Source: an uncultured Oscillospiraceae bacterium
GTDB lineage: Bacteria > Bacillota > Clostridia > Oscillospirales > Ruminococcaceae
Length of the DNA: 64,000 nucleotides
Reading direction: 5' to 3'
Assembly (NCBI GenBank): GCA_910586535.1
Contig: CAJUHS010000002.1
Coordinates: 186,001 to 250,000 of the forward strand
Positions 40,526 through 50,517 of the stretch are shown piece after piece; the stretch's first letter is position 1, and each line of letters begins with the position of its first letter. The position numbers and the translations under genes are program-made. The notes under the pieces are model-generated. The model was not told the origin of the DNA and did not search any database. It worked only from the letters and a program-made list of their open reading frames with translations.

Positions 40526-40786
40526 TTATCTGTGCGGTCTCGAACTTACCGTGGTGATCGCTTTTGTTACAGCTACGTCAATATCTATAGTGTTCTGATA
40601 TTTGGTAGTATCCAGTCTGCTGAACAGCTCTCCTTTGTGGGAATTTACATACTTGGGCTTAAGAGCGTTAAGAGCCAGCGCCATCATATCGTCCATGCAT
40701 TTATCGCATTTGCAGCAGTCCACCTCTTGTAAAAGGAATTCAAGCCGTCCCCTTACAACACTCTCCATAACATTAACAACAGCCAT
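40526..40786 (-). CDS. comFB: Late competence protein ComFB
   Basis: An 86-residue protein matching ComFB. Key features are CCKCDKCMDDMMALALNALKP (cysteine cluster followed by the ALALN helix), KYVNSHKGELFSRLD and the C-terminal ATxVxxRPHR-like end. ComFB lies in the late competence comF operon of Bacillus; its role is unclear, and in cyanobacteria related proteins bind cyclic di-nucleotides. No comFA or comFC is adjacent. It follows the cellobiose epimerase by 48 bases and may end the secA-DUF1015-epimerase unit. The ribosome site is distant. Confidence 0.82.
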   Translation of the reverse strand: MAVVNVMESVVRGRLEFLLQEVDCCKCDKCMDDMMALALNALKPKYVNSHKGELFSRLDTTKYQNTIDIDVAVTKAITTVSSRPHR

Positions 40787-40834
40787 CGCAACATCAACAT
40801 CCTTTCATCTATACCGTCAGAAATCCACGCTTAA

Positions 40835-42010
40835 TTAGAGCGATACATTTCTGTTTATGACCTCAATGCACATTCTTCCGTTGTGATACGGACATTTCCA
40901 CGGGTTTACCATGTTGACAGTCTGCATAGGCTTGCCGTCAAAGTCAACCTCTCCCCACCATTCCGAATTTTCACGCTTATCAGTCTGTTTAGTTTCTATC
41001 CACTCAAAAACCTTATCGGCAGCGTCAAGGAACTTTTTGTCTCCGCCCTGCTGAAACGCGTTCACAAAGCCGACCACGCTTTCCGCCTGTACCCACCAGA
41101 CGCGTTTTTTGTCAACCTTGTCATTTTCACGTTCATTGTTTACCGCTCCGTTTTCAAAAGCGATATCGTATATATTTTCGGCGATACGCAGGTCAATAAA
41201 CCGCCATTTCGCCATGAAACGTCTTTCCCCTATTACCTCACAGGCTCTGTCAATGAGCCATGACGCTTCGATATCGTGACCGTAGGAATGGATATCCCCT
41301 ATCTCGTTAAACTCACGGTCAAAGAACACCCGCAGGCAGTTTTTGCCTCCGTTAAAAATCTTGTCCTCGGCAATCTTTAACAGGAACATCAGCCGTTCCT
41401 CTATATGAGCGCTCTCTCCGTTTTCACAGGCCTCAAGCAGTACTGTATAGGCTTCGATAAGGTGCAGAACAGTATTCATGGTCTTGTCAGCCATAAGACC
41501 ATTCTCCGAAAGCGCGTCGTTCGGGATTATCTGCCAATCCTCAGACATAGCTTCAAGGTACGCCACATCGTCCCTGCACTTGTCCTCAACCGTATGGAAA
41601 AGCTCCAGCGCAAGATCGAGAGCCGTTTTGTCCTTTGAGGCAAGATAATACGCCGACAAAGCATATATGGCAAACGCCTGATTGTAAGTATGCTTCATGG
41701 TATCGATGGGCTTGCCGTCGTAAGTCATCATCCACCAAACGCCGCCGTTGACCGTATCCACGCATTTTTTCAGGAACTCATAGGCATGGCGGGCATTGTC
41801 AAGCAGATATTCGTCTCCCAGCGTTCTGTAGCATGATGAATAAAACCACAATATCCGCGACGTAAGTATCACGCCTTTGTCGGCAGTCTTATCCACATTC
41901 AGATCGTTGTCCATAAAACCGTAGAAACCGCCGTTTTCATCGTCCCGAAGTCTGTTCCAGAAAGGCAGGATACGCTCCGTAAGTTCTTTTCTGCATTTAT
42001 CAGCCAGCAT
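40835..42010 (-). CDS. Cellobiose 2-epimerase
   Basis: A 391-residue (alpha/alpha)6-barrel enzyme of the N-acylglucosamine 2-epimerase superfamily, epimerising the reducing-end glucose of cellobiose to mannose. It matches the Ruminococcus albus cellobiose 2-epimerase as I recall it, through ILPFWNRLRDDENGGFYGF, DTMKHTYNQAFAIYALSAYY, EALSENGL-like ALSENGLMADKTMN, DIHSYGHDIEASWL, RVWWVQAESVVGF and PWKCPYHNGRMC. The catalytic histidines sit in SYGHDIE and CPYHNGRM. In ruminococci the enzyme feeds the cellobiose/mannobiose pathway with 4-O-mannosylglucose phosphorylase, not present here. It follows DUF1015 by 32 bases. Confidence 0.93.
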   Translation of the reverse strand: MLADKCRKELTERILPFWNRLRDDENGGFYGFMDNDLNVDKTADKGVILTSRILWFYSSCYRTLGDEYLLDNARHAYEFLKKCVDTVNGGVWWMMTYDGKPIDTMKHTYNQAFAIYALSAYYLASKDKTALDLALELFHTVEDKCRDDVAYLEAMSEDWQIIPNDALSENGLMADKTMNTVLHLIEAYTVLLEACENGESAHIEERLMFLLKIAEDKIFNGGKNCLRVFFDREFNEIGDIHSYGHDIEASWLIDRACEVIGERRFMAKWRFIDLRIAENIYDIAFENGAVNNERENDKVDKKRVWWVQAESVVGFVNAFQQGGDKKFLDAADKVFEWIETKQTDKRENSEWWGEVDFDGKPMQTVNMVNPWKCPYHNGRMCIEVINRNVSL

Positions 42011-42042
42011 ACAAAATCTTCATCTTCCTTTTATGGTAATAT

Positions 42043-43329
42043 TTATCTTTCGCCGAACCTGTTCATTACAAGTCCCGTTATAAGTTTGGGATAAAAATAA
42101 GTGGATTTCTGCGGCATCTTCTCGCCCGCCGCGGCAACGTCCCTGATTTCGGAAACCTTTGTGGGATTCAGAATAAAGGAGCAGTCCGCACCGTCAATAT
42201 CCACCGCCCTCAGAGCCTCCTCCCGGGAACGGGTGTAGCCAAGGTTCTTCTGGTTCGCCATATTTTCCTTGTCTATTCCGAAAATTCTCTCAAGCACAAG
42301 ACTGTGCAGCACCGAAACGTCCAGACCGCAGTAAGCGTCCGACATATCAGGCAGCAGCCTTTTGACAGCAGTTTCGTCCTTTAAAGTCATAACAAAGCAA
42401 TTTCCAGCGCCGACGTACATAGCAAAAGCCTTTTTACCCTCATCGTATGCCATATTAAGAGCCGCCTGCATACGACCCTCATCGGGGGCCTCAGAAACAG
42501 TAAAGTAGTTCCTGCATTCATCAATAATTTTTTCCGCGTTAAACTCTGCCAGACCGTGTACTATCCTGTGCGTGGGAAAAACAACCAATCCATTATTTTC
42601 CATATTTACAAGCATCATCATAACGTAACCGCTTCTGTCGCCGGGAACAGCCTTTCCCGAAGCGCAAAGACTTCTGTGAAAATTCAGAGCCGTTTCATAG
42701 CGGTGATGACCGTCAGCAATGTACAGTTTTTTATCCACAAAAGCCTTAGTAAGCTTTGAAATCGTATTTTTGTCGGAAATCCTCCACATTCTGTGGACAG
42801 TACCGTCTCCGTCGGTGACCTCCATATCAGGCGCACCATTTGAACTTCCGTCTATAATGCCGTAGACTGAATTATCCTCATCCATGTAGAGAGAATATAT
42901 CTGACTGAAATTGCAGAAAGTCTCGCCCATAAGGTCGAATCTGTCCTGCTTGGCTTTTGAAAGGGTCTCCTCGTGAGGAAGAACTATTCCCTCGGAAAAA
43001 TCCGTAAGCCTTACAAGGGATACAAATCCTTTCAGGGAACGCTTTGCACCATTTGCCGTAAACTGCATTTCATAGACGTAAACACCGTCCTCTCCATCGC
43101 AGGCAAGAATTTCTCCGTCAAGCCATTTATCAAGCGTGTCTCCCGCTTCTCTGTATCTTTCATCACCGCCCTTGGGCAATTCAAGACGGATTATATTATA
43201 AGGGTTCTTTTCGATGTAACTCTCGCGCTGAGCGTCGGAAATTATATCATAGGGAGGACACACCAGCGTATTAAGCGATCCGCCGCTATCCGTATATCTC
43301 ATACCTTTGAAAGCTTTTATTTCAGCCAT
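42043..43329 (-). CDS. DUF1015 family protein
   Basis: A 428-residue cytosolic protein with VCPPYDIISDAQRESY near residue 23, HEETLSKAKQDRFDLM, LYIADGHHRYETALNF and MMLVNMENNGLVVFPTHR, the DUF1015 signature. Some relatives are kinases (SerK-like), but the activity here is unknown. The ATG at 43329 is chosen for GGAG upstream and the conserved N-terminus (MAEIKAFKGMRY). It lies 20 bases after secA, an arrangement suggesting co-transcription. Confidence 0.9.
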   Translation of the reverse strand: MAEIKAFKGMRYTDSGGSLNTLVCPPYDIISDAQRESYIEKNPYNIIRLELPKGGDERYREAGDTLDKWLDGEILACDGEDGVYVYEMQFTANGAKRSLKGFVSLVRLTDFSEGIVLPHEETLSKAKQDRFDLMGETFCNFSQIYSLYMDEDNSVYGIIDGSSNGAPDMEVTDGDGTVHRMWRISDKNTISKLTKAFVDKKLYIADGHHRYETALNFHRSLCASGKAVPGDRSGYVMMMLVNMENNGLVVFPTHRIVHGLAEFNAEKIIDECRNYFTVSEAPDEGRMQAALNMAYDEGKKAFAMYVGAGNCFVMTLKDETAVKRLLPDMSDAYCGLDVSVLHSLVLERIFGIDKENMANQKNLGYTRSREEALRAVDIDGADCSFILNPTKVSEIRDVAAAGEKMPQKSTYFYPKLITGLVMNRFGER

Positions 43330-43349
43330 TTTCGGACTCCAATCACAAA

Positions 43350-46094
43350 TTATTTCAGATCCATTCCGCAGCATTTTTTATATTTTTTGCCGCTTCCGCA
43401 GGGACAAGGGTCGTTCCTGCCGACCTTGCCCTTAACTTTTCTCGGAGAATTTGCTACAGTACCGTCTCCGCCTGTATCCTCAGGTTTCATTACCTGTTCA
43501 CGCTTTGGAGCCTGCTCGTTTGGCTTGAGCTGAATAGTAAACAGCAGACGGATAGTTTCCTCACGGATAGACTCGACCATAGCGTCGAACATCTCAAAGC
43601 CCTCGAAACGGTACTCTACAACGGGATTTTTCTGACCGTAGGAACGCAGACCGATACCGCGCTTCAGCTCCTCCATATCGTCAATGTGAGCCATCCATTT
43701 AATATCGACGATCTTCAAAAGAATAACACGTTCAAGCTCTCTGAGTACCTCGGAACCGATTTTCTCCTCTTTCTGCTTGTAGAAATCCAAAGCTCTTCCC
43801 ACAAGCTTATCCACAATATCCTTTTTAAAAGTGCTTTCAAGCTCCTCGGTGGTGTAACGGAAATCCTCGTTCACAGTAAACAGACCCATAAATCTATCCC
43901 GCAGACCCGCAAGGTTCCAGTCGTCCTTTACACCGTCGTCCAAGAGGTACTGATCGACAGTCTCGGAAATCATGTCCTGTATCATTTTAAGAATGTACTC
44001 GTGAATGTCCTCGCCGTCAAGCACCTTAGCCCTCTGGCTGTAGATAATCTGTCTTTGAGCGGACATAACATCATCGTAGTTGAGCACGTTTTTACGTATA
44101 GCAAAGTTCCTGCCCTCTACCTTTTTCTGAGAGGACTCAATGACCTTTGTCAGCATTTTGGCTTCGATAGGCATATCCTCTTCCACCTTGAGGACTTCCA
44201 TCATGCCGGTTATCCTGTCGCCGCCGAAAAGACGCATAAGATCGTCCTCAAGTGACAGGAAGAAACGGCTCTCGCCCACGTCTCCCTGACGTCCGGAACG
44301 TCCGCGGAGCTGGTTATCGATACGCCTCGACTCGTGTCTTTCCGTACCAAGAATGAACAGACCGCCCGCTTCCTTGACCTTTTCAGCCTTTTCTTTTACC
44401 TCGGCATTATACTTTTCGTAAAGCTCGCGGTATATCTTACGGGCATTGAGAATATCCTCGTTGTCAGTCTCGGCGTAGCTTATAGCCTCGTTTATAAGGT
44501 CGTCATCCATACCCTGTTTTTTCATTTCGGCTTTCGCCATAAATTCGGCGTTACCGCCGAGAATTATGTCGGTACCGCGTCCGGCCATGTTTGTGGCAAT
44601 GGTAACGGCTCCGTACTTACCTGCCTGAGCTACGATCTCGGCTTCCTTTTCATGCTGCTTCGCATTAAGAACGTTATGCTTTATGCCCTTTTTGGAAAGC
44701 ATTTTAGAAAGCACTTCCGATTTTTCGATAGACACCGTTCCAACGAGTACCGGCTGACCTTTTTCATGACACTCTTCTATCTGCCGTATAGCAGCAATAA
44801 ACTTGCCGTGCTCGGTCTTGAACACAACGTCGGGGTGATCCTTACGCTGAACGGGACGGTTTGTAGGTATCTCTATAACGTCCAGCTTGTAGATCTCCTT
44901 AAACTCTTCCTCTTCGGTCATGGCGGTACCCGTCATACCGGAGAGCCTTTTATAAAGACGGAAATAGTTCTGGAACGTAATGCTCGCCAACGTCTTGGAC
45001 TCATGAGCGACCTTTACGCCCTCCTTTGCCTCTATAGCCTGGTGCAGACCGTCATTAAAGCGGCGGCCCATCATAAGACGTCCGGTAAACTCGTCAACGA
45101 TGATAACCTCGCCGTCCTTGACAACGTAGTCGATATCGTTTTTCATTACACCGTTAGCTTTGAGAGCCTGATTTACATGGTGAAGCAGAGTTGAATTGTC
45201 CGCGTCAAACAGGTTTACAACGTTAAAGTACTTCTCCGCCTTTTTAACGCCCTGTCTGGTGATAGTGGCGGTCTTGGCCTTTTCGTCGATGATATAGTCG
45301 CTGTTCTCGGAAGCTTCCTCCTGATCCACCTTGTTGTCCATTTCAACAACGATATAGGGCTTTAAGGTCTTTGCAAACTTATCCGCGAGAGTGTAAAGCT
45401 CTGTTGACTTATCACCCTTTCCAGAAATAATAAGCGGCGTTCTCGCCTCGTCTATAAGGATAGAGTCAACCTCGTCCACAATGGCAAAGTGGTGCTCGCG
45501 CTGTACCTTGTCCTTTTTGTAGATCACCATGTTATCTCGGAGATAGTCGAAACCGAACTCATTGTTTGTACCGTAAGTTATATCGCAGTTATAGGCAGCG
45601 CGTCTCTGGTCATTATTCAGCTCGTGAAGGATACAGCCGATAGTCAGCCCGAGATAGCGGTACACCTTGCCCATTTCCTCAGACTGGAACTTAGCCAGAT
45701 AGTCGTTTACCGTAACTACGTGAACGCCCTTTCCCTCCAGAGCACAGAGATAAGACGCGCAGCAGGCAACGAGAGTTTTACCCTCGCCTGTTTTCATTTC
45801 GGCTATACGTCCCTGATTAAGAACGATAGCGCCTATGATCTGTACCGGAAACGGTTTTTTACCCAGAACTCTCCATGCAGCTTCCCTTACTGTGGCAAGC
45901 GCCTCGGGAAGAATATCGTCAAGAGTCTCGCCCTTTGCAAGTCTGTCCTTTAAGATACCGGTCTGCGATTTCAATGTTTCCTCTGACATAGCCGAATATT
46001 CGTCGTCAAGTTCAAGGACTTTGTTCTTGATAGGCTCGATCTTTGCAAGCTCTCTTTTGCTGTAGCTGCCGAAAAGCCCGTCGAAAATACCCAT
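43350..46094 (-). CDS. secA: Preprotein translocase ATPase SecA
   Basis: A 914-residue motor that drives proteins through SecYEG. Walker A is MKTGEGKT near residue 100 and DEVDSILIDEARTPLIISG follows. TNMAGRGTDI, GTERHESRRIDNQLRGRSGRQGD and the C-terminal zinc-binding tail NDPCPCGSGKKYKKCCG (SecB/ribosome contact) are all present. The length is normal. It is the first gene of secA-DUF1015-epimerase-comFB and diverges from the zinc-ribbon protein. Confidence 0.98.
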   Translation of the reverse strand: MGIFDGLFGSYSKRELAKIEPIKNKVLELDDEYSAMSEETLKSQTGILKDRLAKGETLDDILPEALATVREAAWRVLGKKPFPVQIIGAIVLNQGRIAEMKTGEGKTLVACCASYLCALEGKGVHVVTVNDYLAKFQSEEMGKVYRYLGLTIGCILHELNNDQRRAAYNCDITYGTNNEFGFDYLRDNMVIYKKDKVQREHHFAIVDEVDSILIDEARTPLIISGKGDKSTELYTLADKFAKTLKPYIVVEMDNKVDQEEASENSDYIIDEKAKTATITRQGVKKAEKYFNVVNLFDADNSTLLHHVNQALKANGVMKNDIDYVVKDGEVIIVDEFTGRLMMGRRFNDGLHQAIEAKEGVKVAHESKTLASITFQNYFRLYKRLSGMTGTAMTEEEEFKEIYKLDVIEIPTNRPVQRKDHPDVVFKTEHGKFIAAIRQIEECHEKGQPVLVGTVSIEKSEVLSKMLSKKGIKHNVLNAKQHEKEAEIVAQAGKYGAVTIATNMAGRGTDIILGGNAEFMAKAEMKKQGMDDDLINEAISYAETDNEDILNARKIYRELYEKYNAEVKEKAEKVKEAGGLFILGTERHESRRIDNQLRGRSGRQGDVGESRFFLSLEDDLMRLFGGDRITGMMEVLKVEEDMPIEAKMLTKVIESSQKKVEGRNFAIRKNVLNYDDVMSAQRQIIYSQRAKVLDGEDIHEYILKMIQDMISETVDQYLLDDGVKDDWNLAGLRDRFMGLFTVNEDFRYTTEELESTFKKDIVDKLVGRALDFYKQKEEKIGSEVLRELERVILLKIVDIKWMAHIDDMEELKRGIGLRSYGQKNPVVEYRFEGFEMFDAMVESIREETIRLLFTIQLKPNEQAPKREQVMKPEDTGGDGTVANSPRKVKGKVGRNDPCPCGSGKKYKKCCGMDLK

Positions 46095-46247
46095 TAATTA
46101 ATTCCACCTTTATTGTTTAACATCATAATTATCATTTATTATAATCCAAAAGTACAAATATGACGCGATATATACAATTATACTTCAAAAAAATAAAGTT
46201 GTCAATATTTTTTCACAACTAATATCACAATATAGGAATAAATTGTA

Positions 46248-46276
46248 TTGACTTTCGGCAAAACTTGGGTTAAACT
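46248..46276 (+). promoter_or_regulatory. Predicted promoter of the zinc-ribbon TPR protein
   Basis: TTGACT (46248-46253), 17-base spacer, TAAACT (46271-46276), 30 bases before the ATG. Confidence 0.7.
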
Positions 46277-46306
46277 TATAAGTAATTTGTTTCGGGAGGC
46301 GGGAAT

Positions 46307-47803
46307 ATGCGCTGCGGATACTGCGGAAAAAAAATAAGTGAAACAGCCATATTCTGTCCTTACTGCGGCAAGAAAAACACGGGAAACGGCTCCGAATTTG
46401 CCGGCAAATTTGATTCTGAGGAAGATTTGCTTGTAGTAAAGGCTCAGAAAATTTTTTCCGAGGCACCGCATATACCGCGCACAAAGCAGCATGAATTTCC
46501 AATATTTGAAAAAAAGCGTCTCCTAAAAGCGGCGGTAATGCTGTGCGCAGCTGCAATATCCTCCTTAGTCTTCCTTGCGGCAAGGATTATTGTACCCGAA
46601 ATACGCTACTCAAATGCAGAAAAGATGTATGAAGAAGGAAGTCCTTCCAAAGCCGAAAAAATATTTTCGGAGCTGGGTGACTATAAAAACAGCGAGGACT
46701 ACGTCCGAAAATGCAGATACGAGACGGCTCTGTACCTTATGGCCGAGGGTTTTTACCCCGAAGCCGCGGACGCTTTCACATCACTTAACGGCTATGCGGA
46801 CTCCAATCTGCTTGCCGCCGAATGTATGGTCAGGATAGCGGACGGCTACGCAGACGAGGGAAACCTACGGTCAGCTGCTTCTATATACGCCGCCGCAGGA
46901 AAACCTGAGCTTGCAAAGCTTGCTGCCAAACGCAGAGCGGAAGCACTTGCCCAAAACGAAGACTACTTTTCCGCCGCCGATGTATCGCAAAAATACGGCA
47001 ACTCAGAAGACGCCTACAAGTACCGTTACACGGGAGCGGCTGAAGCACAGAAAAACGGCGACCTCAAAACCGCCGCCGACAATTACGGTAAACTCGGAAA
47101 TTACAAGGATTCCGCCGCTCTTGCAGAAAAATGCGCATATGAATACTTTAAATCCGAATATGACAAAAACGGTGCGTCCGAGGAAACGGCAAGAGGTTTC
47201 TATTTTATGAGGAACTCCCCCGACTCGCAGGAACTATTCCCAAAGATAGCCTACGAATATGGTATGAAATGCTTTGAGAAAAAGGATTTTTCAACTGCCG
47301 CCGATATGTTCAGAAACGCCGGTACATACAAAAACGCGGAGGACATGCTTTACAAGTCGCGCTATGCTCTCGGAGATTCTCTTATTGAATCGGATCCGGC
47401 CTCTGCAAGGTCTGTATTCGCTCTTTTAAGCACTTACTCCGACAGCTCGAAAAAGAAAAAAGCCGCCGCCGAAAGGCTCGGCAGCGATGAAAGCTGGTAT
47501 GTTGACGGGTACACATCGGTAAACGGATACTGCACCTCCGTATTTAGCAAAGACGACGTTCTTCTTGTTTCATGTACTGCCGGAACTGACTACATATCCG
47601 CTCCCGCGACTATTTTGCTGACTTTCAGGGACAGCGCCGGAAACGAGATATCTGCGGATTGCAAAGTCCGCAACAGCGCGTCCTTCGGCGTAAACTTTTT
47701 ACTTTCCTCCTCATCCGCCGGCAATGCCGAGATAATCATTTCCCGAAAGGACAGCGGATCGGTACTCCGTACAATTCCCGTAATTATTTCGGATCAACTC
47801 TGA
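46307..47803 (+). CDS. Zinc-ribbon membrane protein with TPR-like repeats
   Basis: A 498-residue protein. The N-terminal zinc ribbon MRCGYCGKKISETAIFCPYCGKK (two CxxC pairs, residues 3-22) is cytosolic. One membrane helix (about 70-92) follows, then a long extracellular region (100-380) of helical TPR/Sel1-like units with repeating phrases: KAEKIFSELGDYKNSEDYVRKC, TAADNYGKLGNYKDSAALAEKC and TAADMFRNAGTYKNAEDMLYK. The end is a beta domain (400-498). The x-LG-x-YKxS/A-x-x repeat is common in Firmicute proteins of unknown role. GGGAGG precedes the ATG. Confidence 0.85.
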   Translation: MRCGYCGKKISETAIFCPYCGKKNTGNGSEFAGKFDSEEDLLVVKAQKIFSEAPHIPRTKQHEFPIFEKKRLLKAAVMLCAAAISSLVFLAARIIVPEIRYSNAEKMYEEGSPSKAEKIFSELGDYKNSEDYVRKCRYETALYLMAEGFYPEAADAFTSLNGYADSNLLAAECMVRIADGYADEGNLRSAASIYAAAGKPELAKLAAKRRAEALAQNEDYFSAADVSQKYGNSEDAYKYRYTGAAEAQKNGDLKTAADNYGKLGNYKDSAALAEKCAYEYFKSEYDKNGASEETARGFYFMRNSPDSQELFPKIAYEYGMKCFEKKDFSTAADMFRNAGTYKNAEDMLYKSRYALGDSLIESDPASARSVFALLSTYSDSSKKKKAAAERLGSDESWYVDGYTSVNGYCTSVFSKDDVLLVSCTAGTDYISAPATILLTFRDSAGNEISADCKVRNSASFGVNFLLSSSSAGNAEIIISRKDSGSVLRTIPVIISDQL

Positions 47804-48022
47804 TTATCCGCGTTTATTACATCAAACGTGTGTTTATAACTGATCATAATTTTGCGTCCGTATTCTAAACGGTCACCGCATTTTATCATGTATCCGTTTA
47901 AAGCAATTTACTCATTGATATTTTGTTACTGTTTAGTTAAATGTTTTACTATATTGAATTGATTTTGTTTAATATATACAAATTGTTTTACAAAAATTTG
48001 TACAGTAATTTAAAATTGTCTG

Positions 48023-48051
48023 GTGACAAAACCGTCAGGATATGTTAAAAT
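48023..48051 (+). promoter_or_regulatory. Possible promoter of the GGDEF protein
   Basis: GTGACA (48023-48028), 17-base spacer, TAAAAT (48046-48051). The -35 box is weak. The 220 bases upstream of it, back to 47804, show no other feature. Confidence 0.5.
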
Positions 48052-48097
48052 ATTATTAGTTAAACGGACAGAAAACACTTTTTCGGGGGGAACTGTT

Positions 48098-50035
48098 TTG
48101 CGAAAATTCAGAAAGCTTCTGGGCGTTATTATTGCCCAATCCGACGCCCCATATCAAGCAAAGCTGCTCGAGGGTATCCTTACACAGGCGTTCGAGCTTA
48201 ACTATGACGTAGCCGTTTTTTCCACTTTCAATAAAGATAAACTGTCCGACCCATGGCACGAGGGCGACGCAAATATTTTTTCAATGATAAATTATTCCGT
48301 TCTCGACGGTATCATTTTTGTTCCAGACACGCTTCAGGTCGGCGGCATAGCCGAGCGCGTGGAAAGAGACATAAAAAAGAAATTCGGCAAGCCCGCAGTG
48401 TCCGTTGATATTGCCACGGAAGGCTTTAAAAATATTTTTACCGACGACGTTCAGAACATAAAAATGCTTGTCTCTCATCTTATAGAAGTTCACAGACTGA
48501 CGGATATAGCCTTTATGACCGGTATCAAAGGTCATCCACATGCTACGAACCGTCTTAACGGCTACTTTGAAGCGATGATAGAGCATAATCTGCCGATAGA
48601 CCGCAGCCGCGTTTTTTATGGAGATTTCTGGTACAACAAGGGCGAAGAGGTAGTTCAGGCACTACTTGACGATGACCGTCCCATGCCTCAGGCTATCGCC
48701 TGTGCAAGCGACACTATGGCCGTAAGCATATGCGAAGCATTAAAAAATCACGGATTTCGTATTCCAGAGGACGTGGCTGTCACAGGCTACGATTCAATAG
48801 AAGCTGGGGTAAATTACGTACCCAGCATATCTTCGTCTGAAATTCCCGCTGAAAACACTGGTATCCGCGCAGTAAGATTAATGCACAGCCTTATCACCGG
48901 AACAAAATTTAACGACGACCCCTGCAGCGCGGAGATATGCATTGCCCAAAGCTGCGGCTGCTCGGTAAATATCGCTGAAAAAATGCGTACCAAAAACAAA
49001 AGCTGGCGGGACAGCGACCTTTACGGAGACTTTGATTCTACATATAATTTTATGCTTGAGGCTCTGATTTCGGAAAAAGATTATGAAAAATATCTTGGAA
49101 CTCTCGGATGGTATGCTCACCAGATAGGCGAATTTGACCATTTATATCTCTGTGTATGTGATAACTGGGATAATCTGGGTGAAACCGATCAAAACAGCAA
49201 TTACCTTAAAAAGGGATACACAAAAAAAATGTATCTTCCTTTGCACAAGCACGCGGGAACAAACTTTATCGACCTTGACCGCTCTTTTGACTTGGCGGAA
49301 ATGCTCCCCGCCCTTTATGAGCGGCGTCCAACACCTGCGGCGTTTTATTTCGGACCGCTGCACTTCAACGACAGGTGCTTCGGATACGCAGCCATTTCCT
49401 ACGGAAACAAGGCTGTCGCATATTCAAGCACATACCGTAAATGGATACGTTATGTTTGCACCTCGTTTGAAAGTCTCAGGCGGCAAAAAAATCTTCAGTT
49501 CCTCTACAGCAAAATGGAGGACAATGCCGTTACAGACCTGCTTACGGGAATATACAACAGAAACGGCTTCAACCTCTACGCGGGGCAATCGCTTAACGAA
49601 GCCAAAAAGCACGGAGAAAAATTCACTCTTATTCTCGGGGATATGAACAATCTTAAATATATAAACGATACGTTTGGTCATGTTGAGGGGGACTTTGCCA
49701 TAAAGTCTTCGGCTGACGCTTTCAGAAATGCGATAAACTCCGACTGCTGCTTCAGGATAGGCGGAGACGAATTTGTTATAGTCAGCGACAGTATATCATC
49801 ACAAGAAGAAATAGACAACATTTGCTCTGCCATTCAGGCATATCTCAAGGAGATAAATAATAACGCTGACAAGCCTTATTCCACAAGCATAAGCCTCGGG
49901 GTTTATTTCGGAAACGCTTCTGAGCTTGACTCAGTTGAACAGGCGGTCTCCGCGGCGGACAAGAGAATGTTTGAAGCAAAAGAAAAATACAAGCGCGAAG
50001 AGGGATTCAGCTACAGAACCGGCCGAAAATCATAA
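48098..50035 (+). CDS. Sugar-binding (LacI-type) sensor fused to a GGDEF diguanylate cyclase
   Basis: A 645-residue protein. From the TTG at 48098 (GGGGGG seven bases upstream) it begins RKFRKLLGVIIAQ, and residues 1-290 are a type I periplasmic-binding fold as in LacI regulators, but without a DNA-binding headpiece or signal peptide. A middle region (310-480) resembles no domain I can name. The GGDEF domain (490-645) has TDLLTGIYNRNGF and an intact active site RIGGDEFVIV, so it should make c-di-GMP; the RxxD inhibitory site is absent. It therefore probably couples cytosolic carbohydrate or ligand binding to c-di-GMP. Monocistronic. Confidence 0.88.
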   Translation: MRKFRKLLGVIIAQSDAPYQAKLLEGILTQAFELNYDVAVFSTFNKDKLSDPWHEGDANIFSMINYSVLDGIIFVPDTLQVGGIAERVERDIKKKFGKPAVSVDIATEGFKNIFTDDVQNIKMLVSHLIEVHRLTDIAFMTGIKGHPHATNRLNGYFEAMIEHNLPIDRSRVFYGDFWYNKGEEVVQALLDDDRPMPQAIACASDTMAVSICEALKNHGFRIPEDVAVTGYDSIEAGVNYVPSISSSEIPAENTGIRAVRLMHSLITGTKFNDDPCSAEICIAQSCGCSVNIAEKMRTKNKSWRDSDLYGDFDSTYNFMLEALISEKDYEKYLGTLGWYAHQIGEFDHLYLCVCDNWDNLGETDQNSNYLKKGYTKKMYLPLHKHAGTNFIDLDRSFDLAEMLPALYERRPTPAAFYFGPLHFNDRCFGYAAISYGNKAVAYSSTYRKWIRYVCTSFESLRRQKNLQFLYSKMEDNAVTDLLTGIYNRNGFNLYAGQSLNEAKKHGEKFTLILGDMNNLKYINDTFGHVEGDFAIKSSADAFRNAINSDCCFRIGGDEFVIVSDSISSQEEIDNICSAIQAYLKEINNNADKPYSTSISLGVYFGNASELDSVEQAVSAADKRMFEAKEKYKREEGFSYRTGRKS

Positions 50036-50112
50036 GGTCTGTATAAAGACGTGATTATGACTATAGCGGCAAGCCCGTAATTGTACAGAATCAACAAAGT
50101 TAAAAAAAATGC

Positions 50113-50141
50113 TTGACAAATGTTTTTTTGTGACGTAAAAT
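50113..50141 (+). promoter_or_regulatory. Predicted sigma-A promoter of the T-box-trpBA unit
   Basis: TTGACA (50113-50118), 17-base spacer, TAAAAT (50136-50141). Transcription would begin near 50148 at the base of the T-box. Confidence 0.85.
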
Positions 50142-50147
50142 GTTATT

Positions 50148-50505
50148 GTTAATTTAATACTGTAAATTCGTTGAACAAAGGCAAGTAACAGATATGCTGA
50201 TGAATCAGAGAATCCGGCGGCGGTGTGAGTTCGGGTCATAACGGTATCTGCGAATGGATTTGTGAGAAGCAAAGGCAAACGGTCGGCTTTCGGCTCAGTA
50301 GTCTGCGCCGCGTTTCCTGCGTTAGTGGATAGGGTATTTATGCGTGTGCTGCGTACTTGATTCATTATGTTAAAGTATTGTGCGTTCGCTTGTACCCAAA
50401 AGAGGCGGACGCTTTTTTATGTCCGCAAATGTTGGGTGGCACCACGAGGTTTATCGTCCCGACAGCCGAGGTATTTGGCTGTACGGATTGTAGACCTCTT
50501 TTTTT
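50148..50505 (+). promoter_or_regulatory. Tryptophan T-box riboswitch with terminator
   Basis: Senses uncharged tRNA-Trp. In Stem I, AGTA then CAGATA pairs with TATCTG, and the loop opposite holds GAA-TGG-A, so the specifier codon is TGG (50255-50257, Trp). The T-box bulge TGGGTGGCACCACG (50433-50446) has TGGC, which matches a tRNA with discriminator G73, as bacterial tRNA-Trp has. The terminator pairs GAGGT (50446-50450) with ACCTC (50494-50498), an inner ACAGCC/GGCTGT helix is nested within it, and a T-run follows. Low tryptophan charging should open trpBA expression. Confidence 0.92.
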
Positions 50506-50517
50506 ATTTCCAGAGGC

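Noticed and set aside
44334..45194. 286-codon plus-strand frame inside secA
   Set aside because: Antisense shadow of a conserved gene; no start signals.
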